This document shows positions 39,590-47,281 of a DNA stretch of 47,281 nt, piece by piece (the stretch's first letter is position 1; each line of letters opens with the position of its first letter). The notes below the pieces were generated by a model. That model was not told where the DNA came from, did no database searches, and saw nothing but the letters and a program-made list of their open reading frames with translations. The translations under genes and the position numbers were made by a program. The stretch comes from Actinomycetota bacterium (GTDB lineage Bacteria > Actinomycetota > Geothermincolia > Geothermincolales > RBG-13-55-18). Location of the stretch: positions 1 to 47,281 of the forward strand of contig QZKE01000069.1 of NCBI GenBank assembly GCA_003598015.1, given 5' to 3'.

Positions 39590-39980
39590 CGACAGCCGTG
39601 GGGGACATGCCGTGCCGCCGGGGCTGGAGCGCAAAGCCGCCAGGATCGCGGCCCGCAGGGCCGAGTTGGCCAGGGTGGCGCCGCTCCTGCTGAGCCTGCC
39701 CTGGAGGAGCATCCGTGCGGGGTACGCCAGGATCAAGGACATAGATGGTTTCGTGAGGTTCTACGAGATGTACGCCCCCCTCCTGGCCGAGTGCATAGAG
39801 GAACTGGAGGAGGCCAGGGATTCGGGTGAATACGTGTCTTTCGACCTTCATGCCTCGGCCGGCGGCCTGGTGGTGACGGCCACGGACCGCCAGGGAGAGA
39901 GCAAGGTGCTCTGCGAGATCCGGAAGGATTACTGGGAGGGGGAGTACTCCCCCGGGGGGGCGTTCTTCACCCCCTTGTAG
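39582..39980 (+). CDS. Small protein of unknown function
   Basis: A 132-residue soluble protein that I do not recognise. It has a basic N-terminal helix (ERKAARIAARRAELARV), an amphipathic middle (FVRFYEMYAPLLAECIEELEEA) and a short beta-like C-terminus. AAGGAGGTGATC precedes the ATG, one of the best ribosome sites in the window, and the gene overlaps the MFS end by 8 nt. That suggests a real protein made with the carrier, perhaps a regulator or accessory factor. Confidence 0.6.
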   Translation: MPDDSRGGHAVPPGLERKAARIAARRAELARVAPLLLSLPWRSIRAGYARIKDIDGFVRFYEMYAPLLAECIEELEEARDSGEYVSFDLHASAGGLVVTATDRQGESKVLCEIRKDYWEGEYSPGGAFFTPL

Positions 39981-40048
39981 ATGATGACGTAGGGGCAATT
40001 CATGTAACCTCGCGAGGACGACGAATGGCTATGTAGGAGGTATCGCCG

Positions 40049-40984
40049 ATGAAAAAGGCGCCGATGTTCCTGGTGGTGTTCATTCTCGCCACCGTGTCCG
40101 CAGGGATCACCGCCTGTGGCAGGGGCGATAACGAGCCGGCCCGGCAGAACGCGCAGGCATACGTGGACGCGGTGGAAACGCAGGAGGTCGCCGTCGGCGA
40201 CATCTCCATGGCCTACAAAGCCTTCGGCAGCGGCGATCCCCTGCTGATGATCATGGGCTTCAGTGGCACCATGGATCTCTGGGAGCCCCGCCTGATCGCG
40301 GATCTGGCGGGCGCCGGGTACGAGGTGCTTATCTTCGACAACCGGGGGATGGGTGAGACTTCCGCCGGTACGCGCCCTTTTACCATCGAGCAGTTCGCCG
40401 ACGACACTGCCGGGCTCATGGATGCCCTGGGCATGGAAAGAGCTCACGTTCTCGCCTGGTCCATGGGCACGAACATCGCCCAGGAGATGGCGCTGCGTCA
40501 TGCGGACAAGGTGGACGGGCTGGTACTGTACGCCGCGGATTGCGGCGGGGATGAGGCGATCATGCCGAGCGACGAGGTGATGAGCGCACTCACCGACACC
40601 TCGGGCACGGCGGAAGAGAGGGGGCAACGCCTTATCGGGCTTCTTTTCCCCTCGCAATGGATGGCGCAGAATCCCGATTTCATGCAGCGGTTCCCCCAGC
40701 CGAGCGAGTCTTCCTCGCCGGATAGCGTCGCCCGCCAGGCGCAGGCTATGGGCGCATGGGGGGGCTCATACGGCCGCCTGCCACAGGTAGCGTCTCCAAC
40801 CCTGGTGGTCACGGGGACGCAGGACATCCTGACGCCCCCGGAGAACTCCATGATCATCGTGGAACGTATACCGAGAGCGTGGCTCGCCCAGTTCGAGGGG
40901 GCGGGCCACGGGCTCATGTATCAGTATCCGGAACGCTTCACCGGGGCCATCCTGGCCTTTCTCGCCGACTCCGCCGCGCGTTAA
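40049..40984 (+). CDS. Alpha/beta hydrolase, lipoprotein-anchored
   Basis: A 311-residue exported hydrolase. The signal peptide ends in a lipobox, AGITAC (Cys 23), so it is probably tethered to the outer face of the membrane. The fold is a classic alpha/beta hydrolase: LLMIMGFSGTMDLW (oxyanion strand), FDNRGMGETSAG, the nucleophile elbow LAWSMGTNIAQ, an acid in VTGTQDILTPP and the His in EGAGHGLMYQYP. Substrate unknown; peroxidase- or esterase-like members share these motifs. TAGGAGGTATC gives a strong ribosome site. It stands alone after the MFS unit. Confidence 0.85.
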   Translation: MKKAPMFLVVFILATVSAGITACGRGDNEPARQNAQAYVDAVETQEVAVGDISMAYKAFGSGDPLLMIMGFSGTMDLWEPRLIADLAGAGYEVLIFDNRGMGETSAGTRPFTIEQFADDTAGLMDALGMERAHVLAWSMGTNIAQEMALRHADKVDGLVLYAADCGGDEAIMPSDEVMSALTDTSGTAEERGQRLIGLLFPSQWMAQNPDFMQRFPQPSESSSPDSVARQAQAMGAWGGSYGRLPQVASPTLVVTGTQDILTPPENSMIIVERIPRAWLAQFEGAGHGLMYQYPERFTGAILAFLADSAAR

Positions 40985-41207
40985 ACGCGTCCCTATCCCG
41001 CCTGCTTCACCCCGAAAACGTGCCCGGGGCCGAGCGTCCCCCAGGCGGGTGGACACCTTTCCCCGCCCCGGTTTCCCGGCGCGAAGGAACCATGGCTATA
41101 TGCCGTATGATAATATCAGGGTGGCCTTTTCCAGGGGCACATGCAGAGCGAGCGGTCCGGCCGCATCGTTGCCACGTACCCGATGTGAACCAGAGCGAGG
41201 AGGGAAA

Positions 41208-41651
41208 GTGAAGGCGGTATCGCGGCAGCAGTTGCAGGAGCTGTTGGCGGCCTATGTCGGCGAGCCCGAGGGGCTGCCCCCCATAGACCCCGACGGACAG
41301 GCGGATTTCATCGCAGAGTACTTCGCGGCGGGAGCACCCGAGCTCAAGGCGGTATTCTTTCTGTGCAACCTTTCACTGCGCATACTATCCTTCCTGCTCG
41401 AGGGAAGATCCTTCTCCCGCCTCGATCCGGAGGCGCGGCAGGAACTGCTCAACCGCATCATAGCCTCGCGTAATCCGCTCATACGCGGCATAGGCGTTCT
41501 GCCGGGGCTACCCCTGCTCATGTCCTACTACCGCCGCCCCGACGTAGCCGTCCCCCTGGGCTTCGACGCCGCGGCGCTGAAAAAGGAATCCGACCTGCGG
41601 GTGGTCAGCCGGGACCGCGACCTCCCGCCCAAGCAGGAGGACGCGTCATGA
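41208..41651 (+). CDS. Small partner protein of the GMC oxidoreductase
   Basis: A 147-residue protein of unknown fold, mostly helical, with LKAVFFLCNLSLRILSFLL in the middle and a basic C-terminal end. The GTG start at 41208 has GAGGAGG just before it; the frame is open upstream, but that part lacks a site. Its TGA overlaps the GMC start (ATGA), so the two proteins are made together. Many GMC dehydrogenases have a small subunit that aids export or electron transfer (for example gluconate dehydrogenase subunit 3), but no Tat signal is seen here and the similarity is not proven. Confidence 0.65.
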   Translation: MKAVSRQQLQELLAAYVGEPEGLPPIDPDGQADFIAEYFAAGAPELKAVFFLCNLSLRILSFLLEGRSFSRLDPEARQELLNRIIASRNPLIRGIGVLPGLPLLMSYYRRPDVAVPLGFDAAALKKESDLRVVSRDRDLPPKQEDAS

Positions 41652-43180
41652 TCCTGGGTCCCGGCGACGTCAAGGGAGACGTCTCACGCGGCGCCGACGT
41701 GGTGATCATCGGCTCCGGTGCGGGTGGCGGCCCCATCGCCAGGGAGCTCGCCGGCGAGGGCTACAGCGTGGTGGTGCTCGAGGAGGGTGGCTATTTCACC
41801 CGCGAGGATTTCAACCTCGACCCCGCCGATTCCTATATGAAGATGTACCGGGACGCCTGCCAGACCATCACCCTGGGGGTGCCCTTCATCCTGCTGCCCC
41901 TGGGCAAGACGGTGGGCGGCACCACCACCGTGAACTCCGGCACGGCGCTGCGCATGCTGCGGCCGGTGCTCAAGAAATGGCATATGACCCACGGCCTCAC
42001 GGACATCGCCGAGGAGGAGCTCAACCTCATCTACGGCCACCTGGAGGAGTTTCTCTTCGTGAAGAGGGCCGATCCCGAGGTGGCGGGCAAGGTGGCGGCA
42101 ACCTTCCTGGCGGGAGCGGAGAAGCTGGGGCTCTCCTGCGGCTGGCTGCCGCGCAACGCCAAGGAATGCGAGGGCTTCGGCTCCTGCGCCTTCGGCTGCC
42201 CCTCCGGCTCCAAGCAGAGCGTGGACGTCTCCTTCATACCCGATGCCGTGAAGTCGGGAGCGGATATCTATACCCGCTGCCGCGCGGAAGCCATCAGGGT
42301 GAAGGGCGGGCGTGCGGTCGGTGTCTCGGGGTACTTCGTGGACCCGGTGACCGGCCGACCCGACGGCCGGCGCATCGAGGTGGAGGCCGCCGTGACGGTT
42401 CTCGCCGCCGGGGCCATCTACTCCCCCTACTTCCTGCTCAAGCAGGGGCTGGCAAATTCCAGCGGCCAGGTGGGCAAGAACCTGCAGATCCACCCCGCGA
42501 CCCAGAGCGTTGCCCTTTTCGACGAACCCCTCGGCCCGCCCAAGGGCATACCCCAGTGCTGCTACGTCGACGAGTTCAAGGGGGAGGGGATCATGCTTGA
42601 GGGCGGTACGGTACCGCCCGAGATACATTCCCTGGCGCTGCCCTTCGCCGGGAGGCGCAACGCATCCCTCATGACCTCCTACCCCAACATGGGGATCTTC
42701 GGCGGCATGGTATCGGAGAGCGACTCCTGGGGCAGGGTCGTGGACCTGCACCGGCCGGGATACCGCCCCGGCATGCTCTACACACTGCGGGGAAGGGATG
42801 TGGGTAAGGCCAAGGTCGGCACCGTGCTCATGGCGGAGATATGGTTCGCGGCGGGAGCGAAAAAGGTCTTTACCCCCTTCGCCGGCCATTACGAGCTTGC
42901 CGGCCCGCGCGACCTCAGGAGGATGGAGCGCTCGCGCGTGCGCGCTACGGACATCTTCGGCATGAGCGCCTATCACCCCCTGGGTACCTGCCGCATGGGC
43001 GGCGACCCCGAGTGGTCGGTGGTCAAGCACACCTGCGAGAGCTGGGACCTGGAAGACTTTTACATCTGCGACGGCAGCGTGATCCCCTCGTCGCCGGGGG
43101 TCAACCCGCAGCTGACCATCATGGCCATGGCCATGCGTTGCGCCGGTTTCATCGATGACCGGCTTTCCGCTTCTTCATAG
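41648..43180 (+). CDS. GMC-family FAD oxidoreductase
   Basis: A 510-residue glucose-methanol-choline-type flavoprotein. The FAD motif DVVIIGSGAGGGPIARELA is at residues 18-36, GKTVGGTTTVNSGTALR follows near residue 90, and the C-terminus has YHPLGTCRMG and VNPQLTIMAMAMR, the substrate and flavin contacts. A cysteine-rich stretch, GFGSCAFGCPSGSK, sits in the middle, as in long-chain alcohol oxidases and some sterol or alcohol dehydrogenases. It should oxidise a primary or secondary alcohol. The small partner overlaps its start, and an unknown protein, a FAD oxidase and a zinc-ribbon protein follow on the same strand. Confidence 0.88.
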   Translation: MILGPGDVKGDVSRGADVVIIGSGAGGGPIARELAGEGYSVVVLEEGGYFTREDFNLDPADSYMKMYRDACQTITLGVPFILLPLGKTVGGTTTVNSGTALRMLRPVLKKWHMTHGLTDIAEEELNLIYGHLEEFLFVKRADPEVAGKVAATFLAGAEKLGLSCGWLPRNAKECEGFGSCAFGCPSGSKQSVDVSFIPDAVKSGADIYTRCRAEAIRVKGGRAVGVSGYFVDPVTGRPDGRRIEVEAAVTVLAAGAIYSPYFLLKQGLANSSGQVGKNLQIHPATQSVALFDEPLGPPKGIPQCCYVDEFKGEGIMLEGGTVPPEIHSLALPFAGRRNASLMTSYPNMGIFGGMVSESDSWGRVVDLHRPGYRPGMLYTLRGRDVGKAKVGTVLMAEIWFAAGAKKVFTPFAGHYELAGPRDLRRMERSRVRATDIFGMSAYHPLGTCRMGGDPEWSVVKHTCESWDLEDFYICDGSVIPSSPGVNPQLTIMAMAMRCAGFIDDRLSASS

Positions 43181-43249
43181 AGGCCTCGTTCCGGGCCGGC
43201 AAGACCGTCCGGAGAGGCCCGATTGCGAAAAGCGAGAGAGGTAGGCGAT

Positions 43250-44092
43250 ATGGACGAACCAGTTTCCGGCGAGCTTTCACAGGAATTCGAGCGCCTGATC
43301 GGAGACGCCCCACGTCGCAATATCCACGAGCTCAATCAACTGGAACGGGACGTAAAAGAGCGCGTTTACTCCCTGCTCGTGCCCGACCGGGCATTCGCCC
43401 TTTTCGAGATAGACCGGGAAGACTACCGCAACCTCTACGGAGAACGCGTGCTCGAGTTCAAGGCCTCGCCTGACAGCACCTATGCCATCATCGAGCTGAG
43501 GGAGCACCCGGGGGACCAGGACTGCATCTTCTTCCTGGAGATAGAGGACACCTCTTTCTTCAAGATAGATATAAACTTCCTCATCATCAACGACCCCCAC
43601 AGCCCGCGCTTCAACACGGACATAGACGAGGTCGGCAGAAGGACCAAGTTCGCCACCGTGCGGCGCAACATCCCCGAAGAGATACGGGCCATGGAGGCCG
43701 GGCTGGCGCCCGGCCAGGTAAGGAAGGGCCTGCGCATGCTCAAGTATTTCGTGCCCCGCGCCGTCGCTTTCGTCTCCGCCATGGGGCAGGATATGATCAT
43801 CGCCGAACCGCTGGCCTACAACAACGCCATCGTCTTCGAGGGCTACGGCTTCAATTACATCCGCGGGCGCCGCAGGATGGAGGAGATAAACGAAGGCTTC
43901 CAACCCGGCGGGGAGTACTTCGAGAAGCTGGACGGGGGTACGCCATTCCGCCAGCCCGGTGCGGAGAAGACGGTGCGTGGACGCTCCTGGGCCATCCACG
44001 ACGGCATCCTGGGAGAGCCCTGGAGGGGCATAGAGATGTACCGGCGCGTGGAGCCCGCCGCCGTGTGCACCTTCCCCGACTGCGCGTACTGA
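43250..44092 (+). CDS. Protein of unknown function (GMC/FAD-oxidase cluster)
   Basis: A 280-residue soluble protein I do not recognise. It is rich in acidic residues and aromatic strands (FALFEIDREDYRNLYGERV, CIFFLEIEDTSFFKIDINF), has a helical middle and ends AVCTFPDCAY with two Cys. The motif NNAIVFEGYGFNYIRGRRR lies near residue 195. There is no signal peptide or membrane segment. The preferred start is ATG 43250; the frame can also begin at a TTG 27 nt earlier, which has GGAGAGG before it. It is 70 nt after the GMC gene and 163 nt before the FAD oxidase, so it likely belongs with them. Confidence 0.65.
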   Translation: MDEPVSGELSQEFERLIGDAPRRNIHELNQLERDVKERVYSLLVPDRAFALFEIDREDYRNLYGERVLEFKASPDSTYAIIELREHPGDQDCIFFLEIEDTSFFKIDINFLIINDPHSPRFNTDIDEVGRRTKFATVRRNIPEEIRAMEAGLAPGQVRKGLRMLKYFVPRAVAFVSAMGQDMIIAEPLAYNNAIVFEGYGFNYIRGRRRMEEINEGFQPGGEYFEKLDGGTPFRQPGAEKTVRGRSWAIHDGILGEPWRGIEMYRRVEPAAVCTFPDCAY

Positions 44093-44255
44093 TACAGGAA
44101 GGGCCGAAGTAGCGTCCGGGCCGTTCTCGGAACGGTGTCGAGGTTGAGTGTTTGTCTTGAGCTGAGGTGGCGGTAAACTTGGGGTTGAGGGCTTGATCCC
44201 CTTTCTTGTACTTACGATGACCTGTCGCCGATGCGGGTTAAGGAGGTTTGCGTAG

Positions 44256-45923
44256 ATGCTTTCCGAGGATGCCTATAGTCAACTGGAAGAAGCACTCGGG
44301 CCGGAGAATGTCTCCCGGGAACCGGCCGTATTGGACGGTTACGCCTGGCAGGCCTTCACGGAACTGGTGGGCATGAGAGACGGGTGGACTCCTTTCCGTC
44401 CCGCCGCCGTGGTGCTGCCGGGAAACACCGGGGAGGTCCAGGCGGTGGTGCGCATATGCAATAGGCACGGCCTGCAGTTCAAGGCGATGTGCGTAGGCTG
44501 GGGTGTGTGGAACATGGTGGGCGGAGAGAACGTCGTGCAGATCGACTTGCGCCGCATGGACCGCATACTGGAGATCGACGAGAAGAACATGTACGCCGTG
44601 GTCGAGCCCTTCGCCATCTGTGCCCAACTGCAGGCGGAGGCTTTGAAGAGGGGCCTGAACTGCCACATCATAGGTGGAGGCTCGGGCACCTCCCCCCTGG
44701 CCAGCGCCACCTCCCTGGTGGGATACGGGTGGAGCGGCCTTACCACCAGCTACAGCGGGCGCAATCTACTGGGCACGGAATGGGTTCTCCCCGACGGCGA
44801 ACTCCTCAGGATAGGCACCCCCGGATCCGGGCTGGATTGGTTCTCGGGCGACGGTCCCGGCCCCTCCCTGAGGGGGGTGGCCAGGGGTTACTGCGGCGCC
44901 TGCGGGGGGATGGGCGTGTTCACCAAGTGCGCCCTTAAACTCTTCCCCTGGTCCGGACCGACACAGCCCGAAGTTGACGGGCTGCTCCTGGATATCCAGA
45001 CCGAGGTCCCGCAGAATCACGGTTTCTACATCTGCGTCTTCCGCGACCTGGAGAGCTTCGCCGAGGCCACCTACAGGATAGGCGACGCAGAGATCGGGTA
45101 CATGCATTGCAAGAACTCCATCGGCGCACTTCTTGCGGCCATGGCGCCCAGGCTGATGAAAAAGGTGGTGAACAGCACCGCCCTCAAGGCGGCCTTGACG
45201 GTACAGCGTCACATGTTCCAGGTGTTGATAGCCGCTAACTCCCCGGGGGAGTTCGCCTACCAGAGGAGGGTGCTCAAGCAGATCATCTCGGAGACCGGGG
45301 GCATACTGCTGGACCTCGGCTCCGCGCCCCCCCTCCTCTCCATGTTCTGGTGGGGCTTCGTCAGGGCTGCCATGCCTCCCCTCATCTTCAGGTTGGGGGG
45401 CAGCTTCGGGACCTCCTTCGGGGGCCTGGAGTCCTGGGACCACCCGGTTCTGCAATCCAAGGTGGCGGCCGACCTCAAGCGCAGGTTCATCGAGGAAGGC
45501 GAGATGATCGACGACCTGGCGGACAACGCCTGGGGAGGTATCTACGAGGGCAGTACCTGCTTCGGGCACCAGGAGGAGCTCTACCTGTACGACCCGCGCA
45601 GCCCGGAGCAGATGAAGAGCGCGGAGGAGTACATGGCCGCGACCTTCGAGGCGACGGTGGAGCACAACCTCGGCCCGGGACTGGGATTCGCCCTGGGCTC
45701 CATCAACGCCGAGCTCTTCGGGCCCATCATCTTCAACTACCAGAACTGGGTGCGGAGGATGAAGGAGACCTTCGACTCAGGCGACGTCAGCGACGCCGCC
45801 TTCTATATCTCGCTGGACCCTAAGAAGACCGTCCGTGAGGCCATGGAGAGACAGCCGGTGATGTCCAGGTTCCTGTCCAGGAGGCTGAAGGAACTGGAGG
45901 AAGAGGACGAAATAGAGAAGTAG
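44256..45923 (+). CDS. FAD-binding oxidoreductase, VAO/GlcD type (paralogue of 1-1656)
   Basis: A 555-residue flavoprotein of the FAD_binding_4 family. The N-terminal half matches the left-edge protein almost block by block: AVVLPGNTGEVQAVVRICNR, QIDLRRMDRILEIDEKNMY, CHIIGGGSGTSPLASATS and LGTEWVLPDGELLRIG. The C-terminal half is a substrate domain. Unlike the left copy, its neighbours are a GMC enzyme and a zinc-ribbon protein and not FixC and ferredoxin. The ribosome site AAGGAGG precedes ATG 44256. It probably oxidises a related substrate; nothing in the sequence names it. Confidence 0.86.
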   Translation: MLSEDAYSQLEEALGPENVSREPAVLDGYAWQAFTELVGMRDGWTPFRPAAVVLPGNTGEVQAVVRICNRHGLQFKAMCVGWGVWNMVGGENVVQIDLRRMDRILEIDEKNMYAVVEPFAICAQLQAEALKRGLNCHIIGGGSGTSPLASATSLVGYGWSGLTTSYSGRNLLGTEWVLPDGELLRIGTPGSGLDWFSGDGPGPSLRGVARGYCGACGGMGVFTKCALKLFPWSGPTQPEVDGLLLDIQTEVPQNHGFYICVFRDLESFAEATYRIGDAEIGYMHCKNSIGALLAAMAPRLMKKVVNSTALKAALTVQRHMFQVLIAANSPGEFAYQRRVLKQIISETGGILLDLGSAPPLLSMFWWGFVRAAMPPLIFRLGGSFGTSFGGLESWDHPVLQSKVAADLKRRFIEEGEMIDDLADNAWGGIYEGSTCFGHQEELYLYDPRSPEQMKSAEEYMAATFEATVEHNLGPGLGFALGSINAELFGPIIFNYQNWVRRMKETFDSGDVSDAAFYISLDPKKTVREAMERQPVMSRFLSRRLKELEEEDEIEK

Positions 45924-45941
45924 TAGCTGAGGGGGTTGAGG

Positions 45942-47018
45942 ATGGGTGCACAATGCGGGCAGTGCGGGGTTCCGAAAATGATCGGCAAGACCCACGTGTG
46001 GAGAGACGGCTGCATCGTCGATAACGCCAGCGGCCTGGCCAACTTCTGCATATACGAGGTCTTCAACCATAACACCTTCGTGGAGGAGATGGGAAAGCAT
46101 ATCGGCTTCACCCTCGACCCCATAATCTACAACGCGACGGTCCACGCCTCCTATAACGTCATCCGGAACATGCTCGAACCCCACCCCGTCCTCGCCAGGC
46201 TGGCCCTTTCCGCGCCCTTCTACCGCCTCGCGGAGCGCCAGATCTGCGGTATCTTCAAGGCCATCGGCGCCGGGAGCATCGAACTGTGCGAGCACAGCAA
46301 ATGCGCGCATGCCAGGGCCCGCATCGCCGACCCCTTCAACCTCACGCAGTGCCTGGCCATAACCGCGGGAGCGCTGCAGGCGATCGACGGCACCCGTTAC
46401 TCGTACGAGATGGTGAAGGAGGGCGACCGCGCGGAAGTGGATTTTGTCCCCTTGCCGGCGGAGACCGCGCGCGAGGAGACCTACGAACGCTTGGGCATCA
46501 CGGGGTTCACTCCACAGAGATTGCCTGCCGCCGCTCCCTTCAACTCCTGCCCGAAATGCGGCGTGCCCAAGGTGGTGGGGGAATTGCTCTCCTTTGACCT
46601 GCCGCATGGGGTGATAACGAAGAGAGACGGCGGGGGCAGGGTCATCCTGGGGGGAGTCGCGTCCTTCAACGCCATGTTCAGGGAATTGGAGAAGGAGTTA
46701 GGCGATTCCGTCGACCATATCTCGTCGGAGATAGAGAAAGAGAGCACCCGGAGGAATCTCGCCGATGCCGGCCTGGCCGGGAAGGCCTGGGACGAGGCCG
46801 AGCTGCGCGATCATCTCGCCCTGTACGGCACGGGCATGTTGCAGGCGATGGAGCAGGACGGGGACGAGCTTTCCCTGGAGGTGGCCAACGTCTACGTCCC
46901 CTCCCTCGTGGCCGGGCGGCTGGCGGGGATATGGGAGAACTGGCACCAGGAGGAATCCGCCTACGATTTCTCGCTCGAGAACAACGCCCTGAGCATGACC
47001 ATCCATCCCAAGACCTGA
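45942..47018 (+). CDS. Double zinc-ribbon protein of unknown function (paralogue of 9382-10506)
   Basis: A 358-residue protein with two CxxC knuckles: CGQCGVPKMIG at the N-terminus and SCPKCGVPKVVG near residue 203. After the second come LLSFDLPHGVITKRDGGG, an acidic helix ELEKELGDSVD and a C-terminal alpha/beta part, the same order as its paralogue. The segment between the ribbons (FKAIGAGSIELCE, RIADPFNLTQCLA, AGALQAIDGTRYSYEM) recalls V4R-type sensor domains, but this is only resemblance. It starts 18 nt after the FAD oxidase stop, so both are one transcript; GAGGGGG precedes ATG 45942. Possible roles are a sensor, a scaffold or a lipid/acyl-binding partner of the oxidase. Confidence 0.7.
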   Translation: MGAQCGQCGVPKMIGKTHVWRDGCIVDNASGLANFCIYEVFNHNTFVEEMGKHIGFTLDPIIYNATVHASYNVIRNMLEPHPVLARLALSAPFYRLAERQICGIFKAIGAGSIELCEHSKCAHARARIADPFNLTQCLAITAGALQAIDGTRYSYEMVKEGDRAEVDFVPLPAETAREETYERLGITGFTPQRLPAAAPFNSCPKCGVPKVVGELLSFDLPHGVITKRDGGGRVILGGVASFNAMFRELEKELGDSVDHISSEIEKESTRRNLADAGLAGKAWDEAELRDHLALYGTGMLQAMEQDGDELSLEVANVYVPSLVAGRLAGIWENWHQEESAYDFSLENNALSMTIHPKT

Positions 47019-47281
47019 TTTTTCCAGCCGTTGTTCGTTCAACTGCCGGGAAGAGGAGGACCTTGCAGAGCTACATGTATTGAAGCAAGTGATAATCACC
47101 GCAGGTTTGCTACCGCCCTCTGGCGGCATCAGACTGGTAGGGTTTGTTTCAATATAGTTATGTGTAAAAGTCACCAGCTTCCCTGACACTTTCTAACATC
47201 CTCAACAGCAAAGCAGTCATCCGTCCCGTTCGGTAGAATTGTTGATTATCACGGTCACCAAGACTATCGAAAGGAGAAACG
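47019..47281. other. Right-edge intergenic region with a ribosome site at its end
   Basis: No gene is seen. The middle is AT-richer than the window and has a small stem, CCGCC-CTCT-GGCGG, near 47112-47126. The last bases include AAAGGAG, a ribosome site for a gene that starts just outside. The AT-rich part may contain that gene's promoter or an old insertion. Confidence 0.4.

Noticed and set aside
38273..39742. 489-residue minus-strand open frame opposite the MFS carrier
   Set aside because: Rich in Gly, Gln, Glu and His with no hydrophobic or catalytic pattern; the plus strand has clear membrane helices.
1..47281. tRNA, rRNA and known riboswitch genes
   Set aside because: I saw no tRNA-like cloverleaf with CCA end or TTC-rich arm, no rRNA sequence and no convincing cobalamin riboswitch, even ahead of the B12 mutase; a covariance search would be decisive.

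Overview
The window is GC-rich DNA, densely packed with catabolic redox and CoA genes and almost free of informational genes. A tungsten-type aldehyde:ferredoxin oxidoreductase, a rubrerythrin, a 2[4Fe-4S] ferredoxin and a ketone-carboxylase operon point to an anaerobe or microaerophile. The repeated extracellular 'WYFAEGTTR.GF..W' module fused to a CapA-type phosphoesterase is, as I recall, typical of uncultured deep Actinomycetota (Geothermincolia-like lineages). The organism is therefore probably such an actinobacterium; this is inference and no marker gene is present.

Layout. (1) 1-3626: the 3' part of a VAO-type FAD oxidase, a FixC-like flavoprotein and a 2[4Fe-4S] ferredoxin, apparently an electron-transfer set. 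(2) 3637-3856: a tandemly duplicated element in which every unit folds into three hairpins closed by GNRA or UNCG tetraloops. (3) 3873-9108: a split B12-dependent mutase (catalytic and cobalamin subunits) whose catalytic subunit lacks most canonical active-site residues, an ACMSD-like amidohydrolase and an AOR-family enzyme. (4) 9382-17752: a double zinc-ribbon protein, rubrerythrin, a DHA2 exporter, a FAD oxidoreductase, a divergent SHMT-like enzyme and a secreted repeat-CapA protein. (5) 17945-32036: an enoyl-CoA hydratase, then a long minus-strand operon with two HyuA-like subunits, SCP2, a gamma zinc subunit, HyuB, a UroD-like protein, an SCP-x-type thiolase and a FATP-like acyl-CoA ligase. 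A divergent TetR gene, an enoyl-CoA hydratase remnant and an SDR face it. (6) 32112-35020: an unknown membrane protein, a TetR gene with a perfect 16-bp palindrome at its 5' end, and an alpha/beta hydrolase. (7) 35174-38362: a scarred, AT-richer stretch with an IS1380-type transposase, a lipoprotein and a TetR remnant. (8) 38363-47018: an MFS carrier, small unknown proteins, a lipoprotein hydrolase, a GMC oxidoreductase with a small partner, and second copies of the FAD oxidase and zinc-ribbon families.

The most coherent system is region 5. Its subunit set (two HyuA-like, one HyuB-like, one gamma) matches the alpha-alpha'-beta-gamma core of acetophenone carboxylase rather than the simpler acetone carboxylase. 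With the SDR, CoA ligase and thiolase it spells out a route: secondary alcohol to ketone, ATP-dependent carboxylation to a 3-oxoacid, CoA activation and thiolytic cleavage. The SCP2 protein, SCP-x-type thiolase and FATP-like ligase suggest a bulky lipophilic ketone. The divergent B12 mutase, the tetraloop hairpin element and the zinc-ribbon/FAD-oxidase families are the other parts that look undescribed.
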